Numbered from the stretch's first letter, positions 16,141 to 25,431 are shown. The stretch: 31,519 nt of DNA from JAYFNU01 sp964458545 (GCA_964458545.1 CAYWJF010000015.1:1-31519); one strand, 5' to 3'. Made by a program: numbers and translations. Notes: generated from the sequence alone by a model not told the origin.

Positions 16141-17509
16141 CTTCTGACCTGAACAGCTCCATTGACGTAAAGGTTGTTCTGTCTCCGTCCCATACCATCT
16201 TCATCTTCGCAGTGCTTCCGTGACGGTTCTTCGCGACAATAAGGGTAATATCGTTATCCATAGAGTCCGCGGCGGAATCCTTACCGGTTTCATTAGCCGA
16301 GCCCTCGCGGTGCAAGAACATAACGATATCCGCGTCCTGCTCGATTGAACCCGAATCCCTAAGGTCGGAGAGCATCGGGCGACGGGCTCCCTTTTCATTA
16401 CTACGACTTAACTGTGAAAGAAGTATAATCGGAACGTTAAGCTCCTTCGCCATAATTTTAAAGGAACGAGTGATATCAGAAATTTCGTTAACGCGGGAAT
16501 CGTTCTTGCCGCTGCCTCTCATTAGCTGAAGGTAGTCAACAATAATAAGACCAAGATTTTTAACACGCCTCGCCTTAGCTTTAATGTCGCCCACGGTAAT
16601 TCCGCTTGTATCGTCAATAAAAATCTGAGTCTTTGACATTGCGCTCGCGGCGTTCGCAATTTCCGACCAGTCGTCAGTCTCAAGCTCGCCCATTCGCATC
16701 TTCTGCGAGGAGACGCAGGAGGTACTGCTTAGTATCCTTTGCGTTAGCTGTTGCTTTGTCATTTCAAGAGAGAATACCGCTACGGCTGACCCCGAATTCG
16801 ACGCAACGTTTGTCGCGATATTCAAAGCAAAGCTTGTCTTTCCCACGGCAGGTCTTGCCGCAAGGATTATTAAGTCGGACTTATTCAATCCAGTGAGAAT
16901 TCTATCTAACGCGGAATATCCCGTGGAAAGACCACGGTATTTGTCCCTATCTGGACCGTTAAGCTGGTTTAGCGTTTCGAGAACCTCAAGAACTACTGAA
17001 TCTATCCTCCTAAGCTCTCCGCTGTCTCTGCCGTTTCTTATTTCGTAAATCTTCTGCTCCGCCGCGTCAAGAAGCTGCGCCGCGTTCTCCTGCCCTACGG
17101 CAGATTGGTCGATTATATCGCGGCACGCGGCGATAAGGGTTCGCATTATGTACTTATCGTAAACAATATTCTTATAGGTTTTAACGTTCTTAATGGTCGG
17201 AACGGTCTGGGTTATGCCGTAAAGATACACCTTTGCGTCCGCTTCGCTCGGAAAAACCTCGTTCGTTACTACGGCGTCAAGCACGGTGACGAAATCTATT
17301 GGCTTGCCCGAATTATTCATAAGCACCATCTCTTTAAAGATAGCGCCGTTCTGTTTCTGATAAAAATGCTCGGGCAGAAGCTCGCCGCCCACCTCGTCAA
17401 GCGCGCTTGAATCAACTATAATAGCGCCGAGCACGGCTTGCTCAGCTTCTATACTGTAGGGTATATTAACTCCAAGCGCCTCAAGAGAAACGCCGAATCT
17501 GTCCGCCAT
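16133..17509 (-). CDS. dnaB: Replicative DNA helicase DnaB
   Basis: The hexameric 5'-3' helicase of the replication fork (called DnaC in Bacillus). It has 458 residues. An N-terminal primase-interaction domain (about 14-115, PYSIEAEQAVLGAI) is followed by a linker and the RecA-like motor with Walker A AARPAVGKTSFAL (218-230), EMTKQQL, the Walker B region LIIVDYLQLM, the QLSRSNEK block and a C-terminal DLRDSGSIEQDADIVMFLHR with the arginine-finger region. The ATG at 17509 has AGGAAAAAGG upstream. It lies 12 nt after rplI, as the rplI-dnaB linkage in many Firmicutes. Confidence 0.97.
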   Translation of the reverse strand: MADRFGVSLEALGVNIPYSIEAEQAVLGAIIVDSSALDEVGGELLPEHFYQKQNGAIFKEMVLMNNSGKPIDFVTVLDAVVTNEVFPSEADAKVYLYGITQTVPTIKNVKTYKNIVYDKYIMRTLIAACRDIIDQSAVGQENAAQLLDAAEQKIYEIRNGRDSGELRRIDSVVLEVLETLNQLNGPDRDKYRGLSTGYSALDRILTGLNKSDLIILAARPAVGKTSFALNIATNVASNSGSAVAVFSLEMTKQQLTQRILSSTSCVSSQKMRMGELETDDWSEIANAASAMSKTQIFIDDTSGITVGDIKAKARRVKNLGLIIVDYLQLMRGSGKNDSRVNEISDITRSFKIMAKELNVPIILLSQLSRSNEKGARRPMLSDLRDSGSIEQDADIVMFLHREGSANETGKDSAADSMDNDITLIVAKNRHGSTAKMKMVWDGDRTTFTSMELFRSEDE

Positions 17510-17521
17510 ACCTTTTTCCTC

Positions 17522-17965
17522 TTACTCGCTTACTTCAACGGTTATTTTTGCGCTTACGCCCTGACATATCTTTACGGGTACTTCATAGGTTCCGAAGGAC
17601 TTTATATCCTTATCAAGCGAAATCTTACGCTTGTCCACCTCTACGTCGGCGCTCTTTGACACCTCGGCGGCTATCTCCTTCGCCGTAACCGAGCCGAAAA
17701 GTCTATCGCCCGTGCCCGCTTTAGCTTTTATAATAAACTTCTTGCCGTCAATCTTAGCGGCTATCTCCTTCGCGTTCTCAAGCTCCATCTCCTTGCGGTG
17801 TTCTATAGCGCTTTGCTTTGTGTTAACCTCATTAATTGCGCTGTTCGTCGCTTCCTTAGCGAGCTTTCTTGGGAACAAAAAGTTTCTTGCGTAACCGTCC
17901 GAAACCTCGACAAGCTCGTCCTTCTTACCCGTTCCCTTAATATCCTGTAATAAAACTACCTTCAT
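17522..17965 (-). CDS. rplI: 50S ribosomal protein L9
   Basis: Large-subunit protein that binds 23S rRNA near the base of the L1 stalk. The 147-residue length and N-terminus (MKVVLLQDIKGTGKKDELV) with the signature VSDGYARNFLFPRKLA (about 22-37) are diagnostic. A long connecting helix (about 40-75) and the C-terminal domain with GDRLFGSVTAKEIA and FGTYEVPVKI complete the fold. Its ATG overlaps the gdpP stop codon by 4 nt, so it is translationally coupled, with AAAGGAG upstream inside gdpP. Confidence 0.97.
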   Translation of the reverse strand: MKVVLLQDIKGTGKKDELVEVSDGYARNFLFPRKLAKEATNSAINEVNTKQSAIEHRKEMELENAKEIAAKIDGKKFIIKAKAGTGDRLFGSVTAKEIAAEVSKSADVEVDKRKISLDKDIKSFGTYEVPVKICQGVSAKITVEVSE

Positions 17966-19947
17966 TGTTCGTTCTGCTCCTTTCCTTTCTCCTTGGCGTC
18001 AAGATAATGGTCTACCGCCTCGTGTATAAGTCTTTCTATCTCTTCAATTGAAGTATCGGGCATCTGAACGCCCGCCATAGTCTGGTGACCGCCGCCGCCG
18101 AGATACTCCATAATTAGCTGTACATTGTAAACGCCTAACGAGCGCGAGGATATATGTACAAGGTTTTGAAGCTTTACGGCAACTATCGAAGCGCTTATGC
18201 CCTCTATATTGAGTAAATCGTCCGCCGCTTGCGGCACAACCACGCGCATATTTTCAGGAAGCTTGTCTGTAATAACCACAGCGCAACCACGGTAGTTCTT
18301 TGCTTGCGAAACAAGCTCGGACTTATGCTTGTAGGTTTCAAGGTCGGTAGCGAACATAAGCCTTGCTTCTATCGTGTCCGCTCCGAGTCTTCTTAAGTAG
18401 GACGCCGCTTCAAAGGTGCGTACGCCCGTTCGTACAGAGAAGTCCTTCGTATCGAGCATTATTCCCGCGAGCATACCCTCTGCTTCAATTTTGTTTGCTT
18501 TCTCATCTACCGTTTCAAGGTGCTGAAGAAGTTCGGAAACAAGCTCGCTACAGGAGGACGAATAGGGCTCGTGATAGCTTAATATCGTGTTTTCGATAAA
18601 GCCGACCATCTTTCTGTGGTGGTCAATAAGTACAACGTTCGAGGTTTTGCGTATAATCTCCGCTTCCTCTGTAAGAGTGGGAACGTGACAGTCAACTATA
18701 ATTAATAGCGTTTTATCGTTTACAAGCTCCTTAGACTCCTGAGGCGTTACGATAATGCTTCCGTAGCCCTCTTTAACAAGGCGTTTGTAATAGGAATAAG
18801 CCATTGTAGTCTTGCTGTCAAGCACAACGCTTACCTTCTTCTTGCGCATAACCGCCATACGGGCAAGCCCCATAGACGAGCCGAGAGAATCAAGGTCGCT
18901 GTTCTTATGTCCCATTATTACAACGTTAGCGCTGTTGTCCATTAGGTCGGCAAGCGCGAAGGCGACAATTCTCGCCTTAACCTTGTTGCGTTTTTCAACG
19001 CCTCTCGTTTCTCCTCCGAAGAATTCGAAGCCGTTACGGGTTTTCATTGCCGCTTGGTCTCCGCCGCGCCCGAGCGCCATATCAAGCGCCTGTCGCGCGA
19101 GAATATTATTCTCGTAAAGAGTCTTCGCGCCGCGTCCTATTCCGATAGACATTGTAGCGGGTATAGACTCTGTCGGGATACCTCTTATTTCGTCCAGAAT
19201 GGCGAAACGGTTTTCAATAACCGACTGCATATGCTGCTCTTCGATAATGGCAAGGAAGTTTCTGTTGGAAAGCCGCGCAAAGATACCGTTCGTGCTGTTT
19301 ATGAAGTTTTCCATTATTCTGTAAACCTCGGTCATTATCTCGCTGCGCTCGCTTTCGCGGGAGTCGCTTCCAAGGTCGTCGTAGTTATCTATCGTGCAGA
19401 CAAGCACCGAGGGGCGGGTCTTTTTATAAAGAGTCGCGCTTTTATACTGAGCTGTGTCCTGCGCGAAAAGGGTAATATATAGCGAGTTTCCTCCCTGCGC
19501 AACGCTTCCGGAAAAAGCCACGTAATGCTGGTCGCCTATATCGTAGGGACAGCCGCGCTCGGTCTGACCGAGCACAGCGTCAAACTCAGGTATCGTCGCT
19601 TGTATATTTTCAAGAAGAATGTCCTCTTTGTCAAGGATTATCTCCTTAAACTTTTCGTTATACCAAAGCACGCAGTTGGTAGCGTCGGTAATAAGCGCGG
19701 GCATCTCCATATATGAAAGCACCGTTTGCGTCGCCGTACTGCTGTTGTTTCCAAGCCCTGTCATAAGCTTCGTTACGGTATTTCTTATGCTAACTATTCG
19801 GATAACCACAATCATCAACACCGCGATTGTTAAAAATAGCGAAACTAAAAACAGCGTAGGGTTAACGAAATACTCCATCACAGTTAAAGCGATAAAGCAA
19901 GCGGCGAGTATAGCCCAAGCAATAATATAGGTTACGTTTCGTTTCAT
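17962..19947 (-). CDS. gdpP: Cyclic-di-AMP phosphodiesterase, GdpP-like DHH protein
   Basis: A membrane-bound enzyme hydrolysing c-di-AMP, the second messenger for potassium and cell-wall homeostasis. It has 661 residues. Two transmembrane helices lie at about 6-27 and 31-54, a PAS-like domain at about 75-165, and a degenerate GGDEF domain at about 175-310 that lacks the GGDEF signature. The DHH domain shows MGHKNSDLDSLGSS (345-358), VDCH (418-421) and IDHHR (441-445), and the DHHA1 domain ends with GGGGHQTMAG. The rnj and gdpP order with rplI-dnaB downstream matches Firmicutes practice. The ATG at 19947 has GGAAG upstream. Confidence 0.95.
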   Translation of the reverse strand: MKRNVTYIIAWAILAACFIALTVMEYFVNPTLFLVSLFLTIAVLMIVVIRIVSIRNTVTKLMTGLGNNSSTATQTVLSYMEMPALITDATNCVLWYNEKFKEIILDKEDILLENIQATIPEFDAVLGQTERGCPYDIGDQHYVAFSGSVAQGGNSLYITLFAQDTAQYKSATLYKKTRPSVLVCTIDNYDDLGSDSRESERSEIMTEVYRIMENFINSTNGIFARLSNRNFLAIIEEQHMQSVIENRFAILDEIRGIPTESIPATMSIGIGRGAKTLYENNILARQALDMALGRGGDQAAMKTRNGFEFFGGETRGVEKRNKVKARIVAFALADLMDNSANVVIMGHKNSDLDSLGSSMGLARMAVMRKKKVSVVLDSKTTMAYSYYKRLVKEGYGSIIVTPQESKELVNDKTLLIIVDCHVPTLTEEAEIIRKTSNVVLIDHHRKMVGFIENTILSYHEPYSSSCSELVSELLQHLETVDEKANKIEAEGMLAGIMLDTKDFSVRTGVRTFEAASYLRRLGADTIEARLMFATDLETYKHKSELVSQAKNYRGCAVVITDKLPENMRVVVPQAADDLLNIEGISASIVAVKLQNLVHISSRSLGVYNVQLIMEYLGGGGHQTMAGVQMPDTSIEEIERLIHEAVDHYLDAKEKGKEQNEQ

Positions 19948-19968
19948 AGCATCTTCCGTTTCGTAAGA

Positions 19969-21996
19969 TTAAATTTCCATAACCACGGGGATAATCATAG
20001 GATTGCGCATTGTCTTCTGGTACATCATTTTGCCGAGTTCCTCGCGGATTTTAATGCGTATATCCATCTTTCCCTTTTTGCCCTGCGAGTAGTAATCGTC
20101 AATTACGCCCTTAACGAAATCCCTCGCCTCGTCAATTAGCTGTTCAGATTCCTTTACATACACAAAGCCGCGCGAAATTATATCGGGACCTGAAATAATG
20201 TCCTTCGTAGCCATATCAACAGAAACAACCACAGCAAGTAGACCATCCTGCGAGAGATGCTTTCTGTCGCGAAGCACCACGCTTCCTACGTCACCGACAC
20301 CCAAGCCGTCAACAAGCACCCTTCCCGAGGGAACGGTCTTAGTGCAGGAAATACTGTTCTTCGTAAGCTCAATTACCTGACCGATATCAGCGACCACTAT
20401 ATTTTTTTCTTCAATTCCGAGCGACATAGCAAGGTTCTTATGCTTTACAAGGTGTTTGTATTCGCCGTGAACGGGGATAAAGAACCGCGGCTTTGTTAGC
20501 TGCATCATAAGCTTAAGCTCGTCTTGACAGGCGTGCCCCGAGGCGTGCGCCTCATACATCTTTTCATAAACAACGTCGCTTCCGAGCTTCAAAAGGTCGT
20601 TAATAATCTTTGTTACCGATTTTTCATTTCCGGGAATAGGCGTAGCGGAGATAATTATCATATCACTGCTTGAAATAGAAACCTGCTTGTGAGTTCCCGC
20701 TGCCATTCTCGACAGCGCCGACATAGGCTCGCCCTGACTTCCCGTTGTGATTATTATTAGGTCGCTCGGGCGGTAGTTCTTTATCTCGTCTATTCCTATA
20801 AGAATGCTCTCGTCAAATTTAAGGTAGCCGAGCTCGCGCGCAATCGCCGTATAGTTCTCCATACTTCTGCCCGAAAGCGCAATCTTTCTTTTATGGCGTA
20901 CGGCAAGGTCGATAATCTGCTTTACACGTTGAATATTTGACGCGAAGGTCGCGATTAAAAGCCTTTTTCCCTCCGCGCGTGAAAACAGCATTTCAAGCGA
21001 ACGCCCGACGTTGCTTTCCGTTACGCTGTTGCCGGGGTTTTCGACGTTTGTAGAGTCCGCGAGAAGCGCGAGAACACCCTCGCTTCCAAGCTGCCCGAAA
21101 CGCACGAGGTCTATAGTTTTATCGAATACGGGGGTGTAATCAACCTTAAAGTCACCCGTTTGAACGATAGTACCTACAGGTGTTTTCACAGCCACCGCCA
21201 TAGCGCCCGGAATAGAGTGGTTAACGCCTATTGTTTCTACCGTCATACAGCCGAAACTAACCGTCTGCCCTATTTCCACGCTGTTTAGCTTCGCGACGTT
21301 ATCAAGCTTATGCTCCGTCAGCTTTGAACGGATAAGCCCTACCGTAAGCTTTGAGCCGTATATCGGAACAGTAGGTATCTCTTTAAGAAAATACGGTATA
21401 GCGCCAATATGGTCCTCGTGACCGTGGGTAATAATCATACCGCGAAGCTTATCCTTGTTTTCAATAACATAGGTAAAGTCGGGTATAACAATATCAACGC
21501 CGAAAAGCTCGTCATCCGGGAACATAAGACCGCAATCCACGATAAACATATCGTTACCATACTCATAGGCGGTCATATTCTTTCCTACCTCGCCGAGTCC
21601 GCCGAGTGGAATTATACGAAGGGTTCCGTCAGGCGAGGAATTCCCCTTACGGTTACCCTTTGAGTTGTCGGAAATAACTATTCTCTCGTTTCTTTCTGGG
21701 TTTACGATAATTCTATCATTTATCGGGGAACGTTCCTTCGTGTTCTGTTTCGTAGAATTATAAGGCTTTTGTCCCCTTCTGCTTCTTCCAGTAGGCTTTG
21801 CTTTATCTCCTGCCGCTTGACCGCCCGATATATCTGTTTTCTGAGCGTTACTCTTCGGTCTGCGTCTTGTGTTGCTCCTTTTAGTAGCGCTTTGCGGCTT
21901 AGCGCCGCCTTTCTCGCCGTTATCCTCAGTTATTACCGCTGTAGCGGCGTCAATTCTTGTGAACAGCAACCTGCTGTTCTTTTTACTTTCGTCCAA
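19969..21996 (-). CDS. rnj: Ribonuclease J with long basic N-terminal extension
   Basis: A metallo-beta-lactamase/beta-CASP nuclease with 5'-3' exonuclease and endonuclease activity, central to mRNA decay and rRNA processing. It has 675 residues, about 120 longer than Bacillus RNase J1. The extra residues 1-124 are low-complexity and rich in Lys, Arg, Ser and Asn, probably disordered. The catalytic core starts near 125 (LRIIPLGGLGEVGKNM) with the zinc motif THGHEDH (190-196), VQTGDFKVD and the beta-CASP ADSTNVENPG region, and a C-terminal domain. The start is TTG at 21996, with AAAGGAG five bases upstream. It is first in the seven-gene operon, 21 nt before gdpP. Confidence 0.95.
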   Translation of the reverse strand: MDESKKNSRLLFTRIDAATAVITEDNGEKGGAKPQSATKRSNTRRRPKSNAQKTDISGGQAAGDKAKPTGRSRRGQKPYNSTKQNTKERSPINDRIIVNPERNERIVISDNSKGNRKGNSSPDGTLRIIPLGGLGEVGKNMTAYEYGNDMFIVDCGLMFPDDELFGVDIVIPDFTYVIENKDKLRGMIITHGHEDHIGAIPYFLKEIPTVPIYGSKLTVGLIRSKLTEHKLDNVAKLNSVEIGQTVSFGCMTVETIGVNHSIPGAMAVAVKTPVGTIVQTGDFKVDYTPVFDKTIDLVRFGQLGSEGVLALLADSTNVENPGNSVTESNVGRSLEMLFSRAEGKRLLIATFASNIQRVKQIIDLAVRHKRKIALSGRSMENYTAIARELGYLKFDESILIGIDEIKNYRPSDLIIITTGSQGEPMSALSRMAAGTHKQVSISSSDMIIISATPIPGNEKSVTKIINDLLKLGSDVVYEKMYEAHASGHACQDELKLMMQLTKPRFFIPVHGEYKHLVKHKNLAMSLGIEEKNIVVADIGQVIELTKNSISCTKTVPSGRVLVDGLGVGDVGSVVLRDRKHLSQDGLLAVVVSVDMATKDIISGPDIISRGFVYVKESEQLIDEARDFVKGVIDDYYSQGKKGKMDIRIKIREELGKMMYQKTMRNPMIIPVVMEI

Positions 21997-22025
21997 TTTT
22001 TACTCCTTTTATTGTAAGCTTTGCA

Positions 22026-22107
22026 GGTCCGCCCCTTCGAGCGAACCAAATATTTAATTCTTGTATAATAACGAAGCTTCGCTTCGAAAAAATATTCAAA
22101 AATTCAT
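22026..22107 (-). promoter_or_regulatory. rnj leader with two hairpins
   Basis: The roughly 110-nt leader contains CGAAGC-GAA-GCTTCG (complement of 22072-22086) and GGTTCGC ... GCGGACC (complement of 22026-22047, one G-U pair). Neither has a T run, so they are not terminators. The rest of 21997-22224 is AT-rich promoter sequence. Confidence 0.5.
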
Positions 22108-22113
22108 TATTTA

Positions 22114-22143
22114 ATGATAACCTCTTTGATATAGTATTGTCAA
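22114..22143 (-). promoter_or_regulatory. Promoter of the rnj-gdpP-rplI-dnaB-tilS-hpt-ftsH operon
   Basis: On the minus strand, a consensus TTGACA (22138-22143), an 18-bp spacer, then TATCAT (22114-22119). Predicted transcription start is about 22107. Confidence 0.6.
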
Positions 22144-22165
22144 ATAAATTATATAAATATTTATA

Positions 22166-22194
22166 TTGTGAAAAAGTAAAAATGATAATATAAT
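22166..22194 (+). promoter_or_regulatory. Promoter of the rnhA-mnmA-glnS operon
   Basis: TTGTGA (22166-22171), a 17-bp spacer, then TATAAT (22189-22194), followed about 30 nt later by the rnhA start. Confidence 0.55.
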
Positions 22195-22224
22195 TGACTT
22201 ATTAATTGTAAAGGTATCGGTATT

Positions 22225-22662
22225 TTGAAGAAGGTTAACCTCTATTCCGACGGCGCGTGCTCAGGCAACCCCGGTCCCGGCGGTTGGGGCGCTATTCTTG
22301 AGTTTCAGGGCAAGGAGTTGGAGTTGTCGGGCTTTGAACAGAATACTACAAACAACCGAATGGAGCTTTTTGCTGTTATCGGTGGTCTTAGCGCGCTTAA
22401 AGAGCCGTGCGAGGTTACAGTTTATAGCGATTCGAAATATACGGTAGATTCTATAGAGAAGGGCTGGCTCTATGGTTGGGTGAAGAAGGACTGGCACAAT
22501 TCGCAAAAGCAGCCCACGCCCAATGCCGACCTTTGGAAGAAGCTTTTACCGTTGTTAAAGCTTCATAAGGTAAGCTTTGTGTGGATAAAGGGGCACGACG
22601 GACACCCTTATAACGAACGCTGCGACAGGCTCGCCGTCGCGGAATATACAAGGAAAAGATAG
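22225..22662 (+). CDS. rnhA: Ribonuclease HI
   Basis: Degrades the RNA strand of RNA-DNA hybrids, removing R-loops and primers. The 145-residue protein has the full catalytic set: D9 in YSDGACSGNPGPGGWG, E47 in NNRMELFA, D69 in VYSDSKY, H124 in KGHDGHPYN and D134 in CDRLA. It also has the basic handle-like segment WVKKDWHNSQKQP, so it is an E. coli-type RNase HI. The start is TTG, with AAAGG about ten bases upstream. The mnmA ATG lies 2 nt after its stop. Confidence 0.96.
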   Translation: MKKVNLYSDGACSGNPGPGGWGAILEFQGKELELSGFEQNTTNNRMELFAVIGGLSALKEPCEVTVYSDSKYTVDSIEKGWLYGWVKKDWHNSQKQPTPNADLWKKLLPLLKLHKVSFVWIKGHDGHPYNERCDRLAVAEYTRKR

Positions 22663-22664
22663 AT

Positions 22665-23705
22665 ATGGGTTTAAACGAAAATGGCGTAACCGTCGCTATG
22701 AGCGGCGGCGTTGACTCAAGCGTCGCGGCGAAGCTGCTGCGCGATAAGGGATATGACGTTTCCTGCGTCTATTTCATTATGTCTGACGCGCATATTGCGG
22801 GCGAAGCTAACGCTCGAACCGTTTCCGAGCAGCTTGGTCTTCCCTTTTTTTCTATGGATTTAAGAGAAGATTTTAATAGTGTTATAGACTACTTCTGCCG
22901 CGAATACTGCGAAGGAAGAACGCCTAACCCCTGTGTTGTATGTAACCCTACCGTAAAATTTAAAGCTCTTTGTGAAGCGGCAAACAGCTTCAATTCCAAG
23001 TATATAGCCACAGGGCATTACGCGAGAGTCGAAAAGCGCGGTGATATCTACGCTTTGCGTAAAGCCGCCTGCTTGGAACGCGACCAGAGTTATATGCTCT
23101 ACTCACTTACAGACGAACAGCTTTCAAGGCTTATACTGCCTCTTGGAGAGCTTACAAAGGTGAGCGTACGCGAGACGGCGGAAAAGACGGGGCTAATCTC
23201 AGCGAACGCCCCAGACTCACAGGAAATATGCTTTATTCCAGACGGCGATTACCCCGCTTATATAAATTCGCGCGGATATTTCGGAAAGAAAGGAAGCTTT
23301 ATCGCTCCTGAGGGCGGTGAAATTTCAAAGCACCTCGGCGTAGAGCATTATACAGTAGGTCAAAGAAAAGGACTTGGGATAAGCCTCGGTAAACCCGTTT
23401 TTATTAAGCAGATTAGAAGTGACGGAGATATTCTTCTTGGCTATTCGGGCGAGGAGTATTCGATTGGCGTTGTGGTCAATAATTGCCGATTACACGGCAA
23501 TTATCCTCTTGTAAAGGGCACTTGCTTTACAGTTAAACTTCGTTCCGCCGCAAGACCCGCCGCCTGCATTATAGGCGAGGTTCTTCCGAACGGCTTTACC
23601 CTTATTTTTAGCGAGCCACAGCGTGCTCCCGCCCCCGGGCAAGCGGCTGTTATATATGGCGGTGAATACCTTGTCGGCGGCGGCATTATAAGCGAATGCT
23701 TTTGA
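22665..23705 (+). CDS. mnmA: tRNA-specific 2-thiouridylase MnmA
   Basis: Transfers sulfur to C2 of wobble uridine 34 in Lys, Glu and Gln tRNAs. It has 346 residues, normal size. The PP-loop SGGVDSSVAA is at 13-22. The two catalytic cysteines are Cys93 in NPCVVCNPTVKF, and Cys189 in SQEICFIPDGDY. The tRNA-binding HLGVEHYTVGQRKGLGI segment follows, with a C-terminal beta barrel. The residue after CN is Pro where Arg or Lys is common. The neighbour glnS encodes the synthetase for one MnmA substrate tRNA. A 10-bp inverted repeat lies inside the gene at 23479-23504. Confidence 0.95.
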   Translation: MGLNENGVTVAMSGGVDSSVAAKLLRDKGYDVSCVYFIMSDAHIAGEANARTVSEQLGLPFFSMDLREDFNSVIDYFCREYCEGRTPNPCVVCNPTVKFKALCEAANSFNSKYIATGHYARVEKRGDIYALRKAACLERDQSYMLYSLTDEQLSRLILPLGELTKVSVRETAEKTGLISANAPDSQEICFIPDGDYPAYINSRGYFGKKGSFIAPEGGEISKHLGVEHYTVGQRKGLGISLGKPVFIKQIRSDGDILLGYSGEEYSIGVVVNNCRLHGNYPLVKGTCFTVKLRSAARPAACIIGEVLPNGFTLIFSEPQRAPAPGQAAVIYGGEYLVGGGIISECF

Positions 23706-23767
23706 TTTACTTATCGCTTTGTTTATGTTATTATTTTATTTTGAAATAAAGGAATCGGAGAGCTCGA

Positions 23768-25429
23768 ATGGACGAAAACTACACAAACTTCATACACGAA
23801 ATTATCGACGAGGATTTAAAAGAGGGTTATGTTAAAAAGATTCATACCCGATTTCCTCCCGAGCCTAACGGCTACCTTCATATAGGTAGCGCTAAGGCGA
23901 TATGGATTAACTCTATGACCGCAAAGAAGTACGGCGGGCTTTTTAACCTACGCTATGACGACACAAACCCCGTAAAAGAGGACGACGAGTATGTTCAGTC
24001 TATCCTCGCGGATATGCGCTGGCTCGGCGCCGAGCCTACGGGCGGTATCTTCTACGGCTCAGACTATTTTGATAAATGCTACGAATACGCCGTAAAGCTA
24101 ATAAAGGACGGTAAGGCTTACGTCTGTTCCCTTTCCGCTGACGAGATGCGCGAATACCGCGGAACGCTAACCGAGCCCGGCAAGGAGAGCCCCTACCGCA
24201 ACCGTACGGTAGAGGAAAACCTTGAATTGTTTGAACGTATGAAGAACGGCGAGTTTCCGAACGGAGCGCATACCCTTCGCGCGAAGATAGATATGTCAAG
24301 CCCCAATATGAATCTTCGCGACCCCGCAATCTACAGAATTCTTCACACCGACCACCACCGTCAGGGCAACAAGTGGTGTATCTACCCACTATACGATTTC
24401 GCGCACCCTATTCAGGACGCGCTTGAGGGTATAACACATTCCCTTTGCTCAATAGAATTTGAAAACCACCGCCCGCTATATGAGTGGGTGGTAAACAACG
24501 TAGGCTTCTCAGACCCAAAGCCTAAGCAGCGTGAATTTGCGCGTCTTAACGTCACCTACACGGTTATGAGCAAGCGTTATCTTCGTGAGCTCGTTGAAAC
24601 GGGCGTGGTTGACGGCTGGGATGACCCGCGTATGCCTACCCTTTGCGGACTTCGCCGCCGCGGCTATACTCCTTCTTCAATAATCGAATTTGTGAAAACC
24701 GCGGGTGTAAGTAAAGCGGACAGCACCGTTGACGTGGGACTGCTTGAACATTGTATACGCGACGAGCTTAACGCCTCGGCACAGCGCAGAATGGCGGTGC
24801 TTGACCCCGTTAAGGTCATTATAACGAACTACCCCGCCGACAAGACGGAATACTTTGAAGTTAATAACAACCCGAACGACGAAGAGGCGGGTAGTCGCAA
24901 GGTCGCCTTCACACGGGAGTTGTATATTGAACGCTCCGACTTCTTCGTTACTCCCCCGCCAAAGTTTTTCCGTTTAACCCCGGGTAAAGAAGTCCGCTTA
25001 ATGAGTGCTTATATAATCAAGTGCGAGGATTATGTGCTTGACGAGAACTGCGAAGTAAAAGAGATACTTTGTACCGCCGACCTTATGACAGGCAACGGAA
25101 ACCCCGAGGACGGACGCAAGATTAAAGGTACGGTACACTGGGTTTCCGCGGATAATTGCGTAGACGCAAAGGTTAATATGTACGATAGGCTCTTCACGAT
25201 AGAAAAGGTTTCGGAGATGCCCGAGGACAAGAGCTTCGGCGATTTTCTTAATAAGGACAGCGTAAAAACCTACGAAAACGCGAAGCTTGAAAGGTCGCTT
25301 GAAAACGCAACTGTAAACGAAAGGTTCCAGTTCGTAAGAAACGGCTACTTCATAAAAGACACGAAGAACGCCGACACCTTCAACAACATAGTGAATTTAA
25401 AGGACACATGGGCAAAGCTTAACCAATAA
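23768..25429 (+). CDS. glnS: Glutaminyl-tRNA synthetase
   Basis: A class I synthetase charging tRNA-Gln with glutamine. The 553-residue length matches E. coli GlnRS. Signatures: RFPPEPNGYLHIGSAKAI (28-45; the HIGH motif reads HIGS), FNLRYDDTNPVKED (59-72), the YPLYDFAHPIQDALEGITHSLCS region, and VMSKR (266-270) as the KMSKS equivalent. A C-terminal anticodon-binding double barrel follows. Many Firmicutes make Gln-tRNA only by the GatCAB route, so a direct GlnRS is notable and points to older lateral acquisition. The ATG at 23768 has GGAG upstream. It lies 62 nt after mnmA with no terminator between. Confidence 0.97.
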   Translation: MDENYTNFIHEIIDEDLKEGYVKKIHTRFPPEPNGYLHIGSAKAIWINSMTAKKYGGLFNLRYDDTNPVKEDDEYVQSILADMRWLGAEPTGGIFYGSDYFDKCYEYAVKLIKDGKAYVCSLSADEMREYRGTLTEPGKESPYRNRTVEENLELFERMKNGEFPNGAHTLRAKIDMSSPNMNLRDPAIYRILHTDHHRQGNKWCIYPLYDFAHPIQDALEGITHSLCSIEFENHRPLYEWVVNNVGFSDPKPKQREFARLNVTYTVMSKRYLRELVETGVVDGWDDPRMPTLCGLRRRGYTPSSIIEFVKTAGVSKADSTVDVGLLEHCIRDELNASAQRRMAVLDPVKVIITNYPADKTEYFEVNNNPNDEEAGSRKVAFTRELYIERSDFFVTPPPKFFRLTPGKEVRLMSAYIIKCEDYVLDENCEVKEILCTADLMTGNGNPEDGRKIKGTVHWVSADNCVDAKVNMYDRLFTIEKVSEMPEDKSFGDFLNKDSVKTYENAKLERSLENATVNERFQFVRNGYFIKDTKNADTFNNIVNLKDTWAKLNQ

Positions 25430-25431
25430 AC

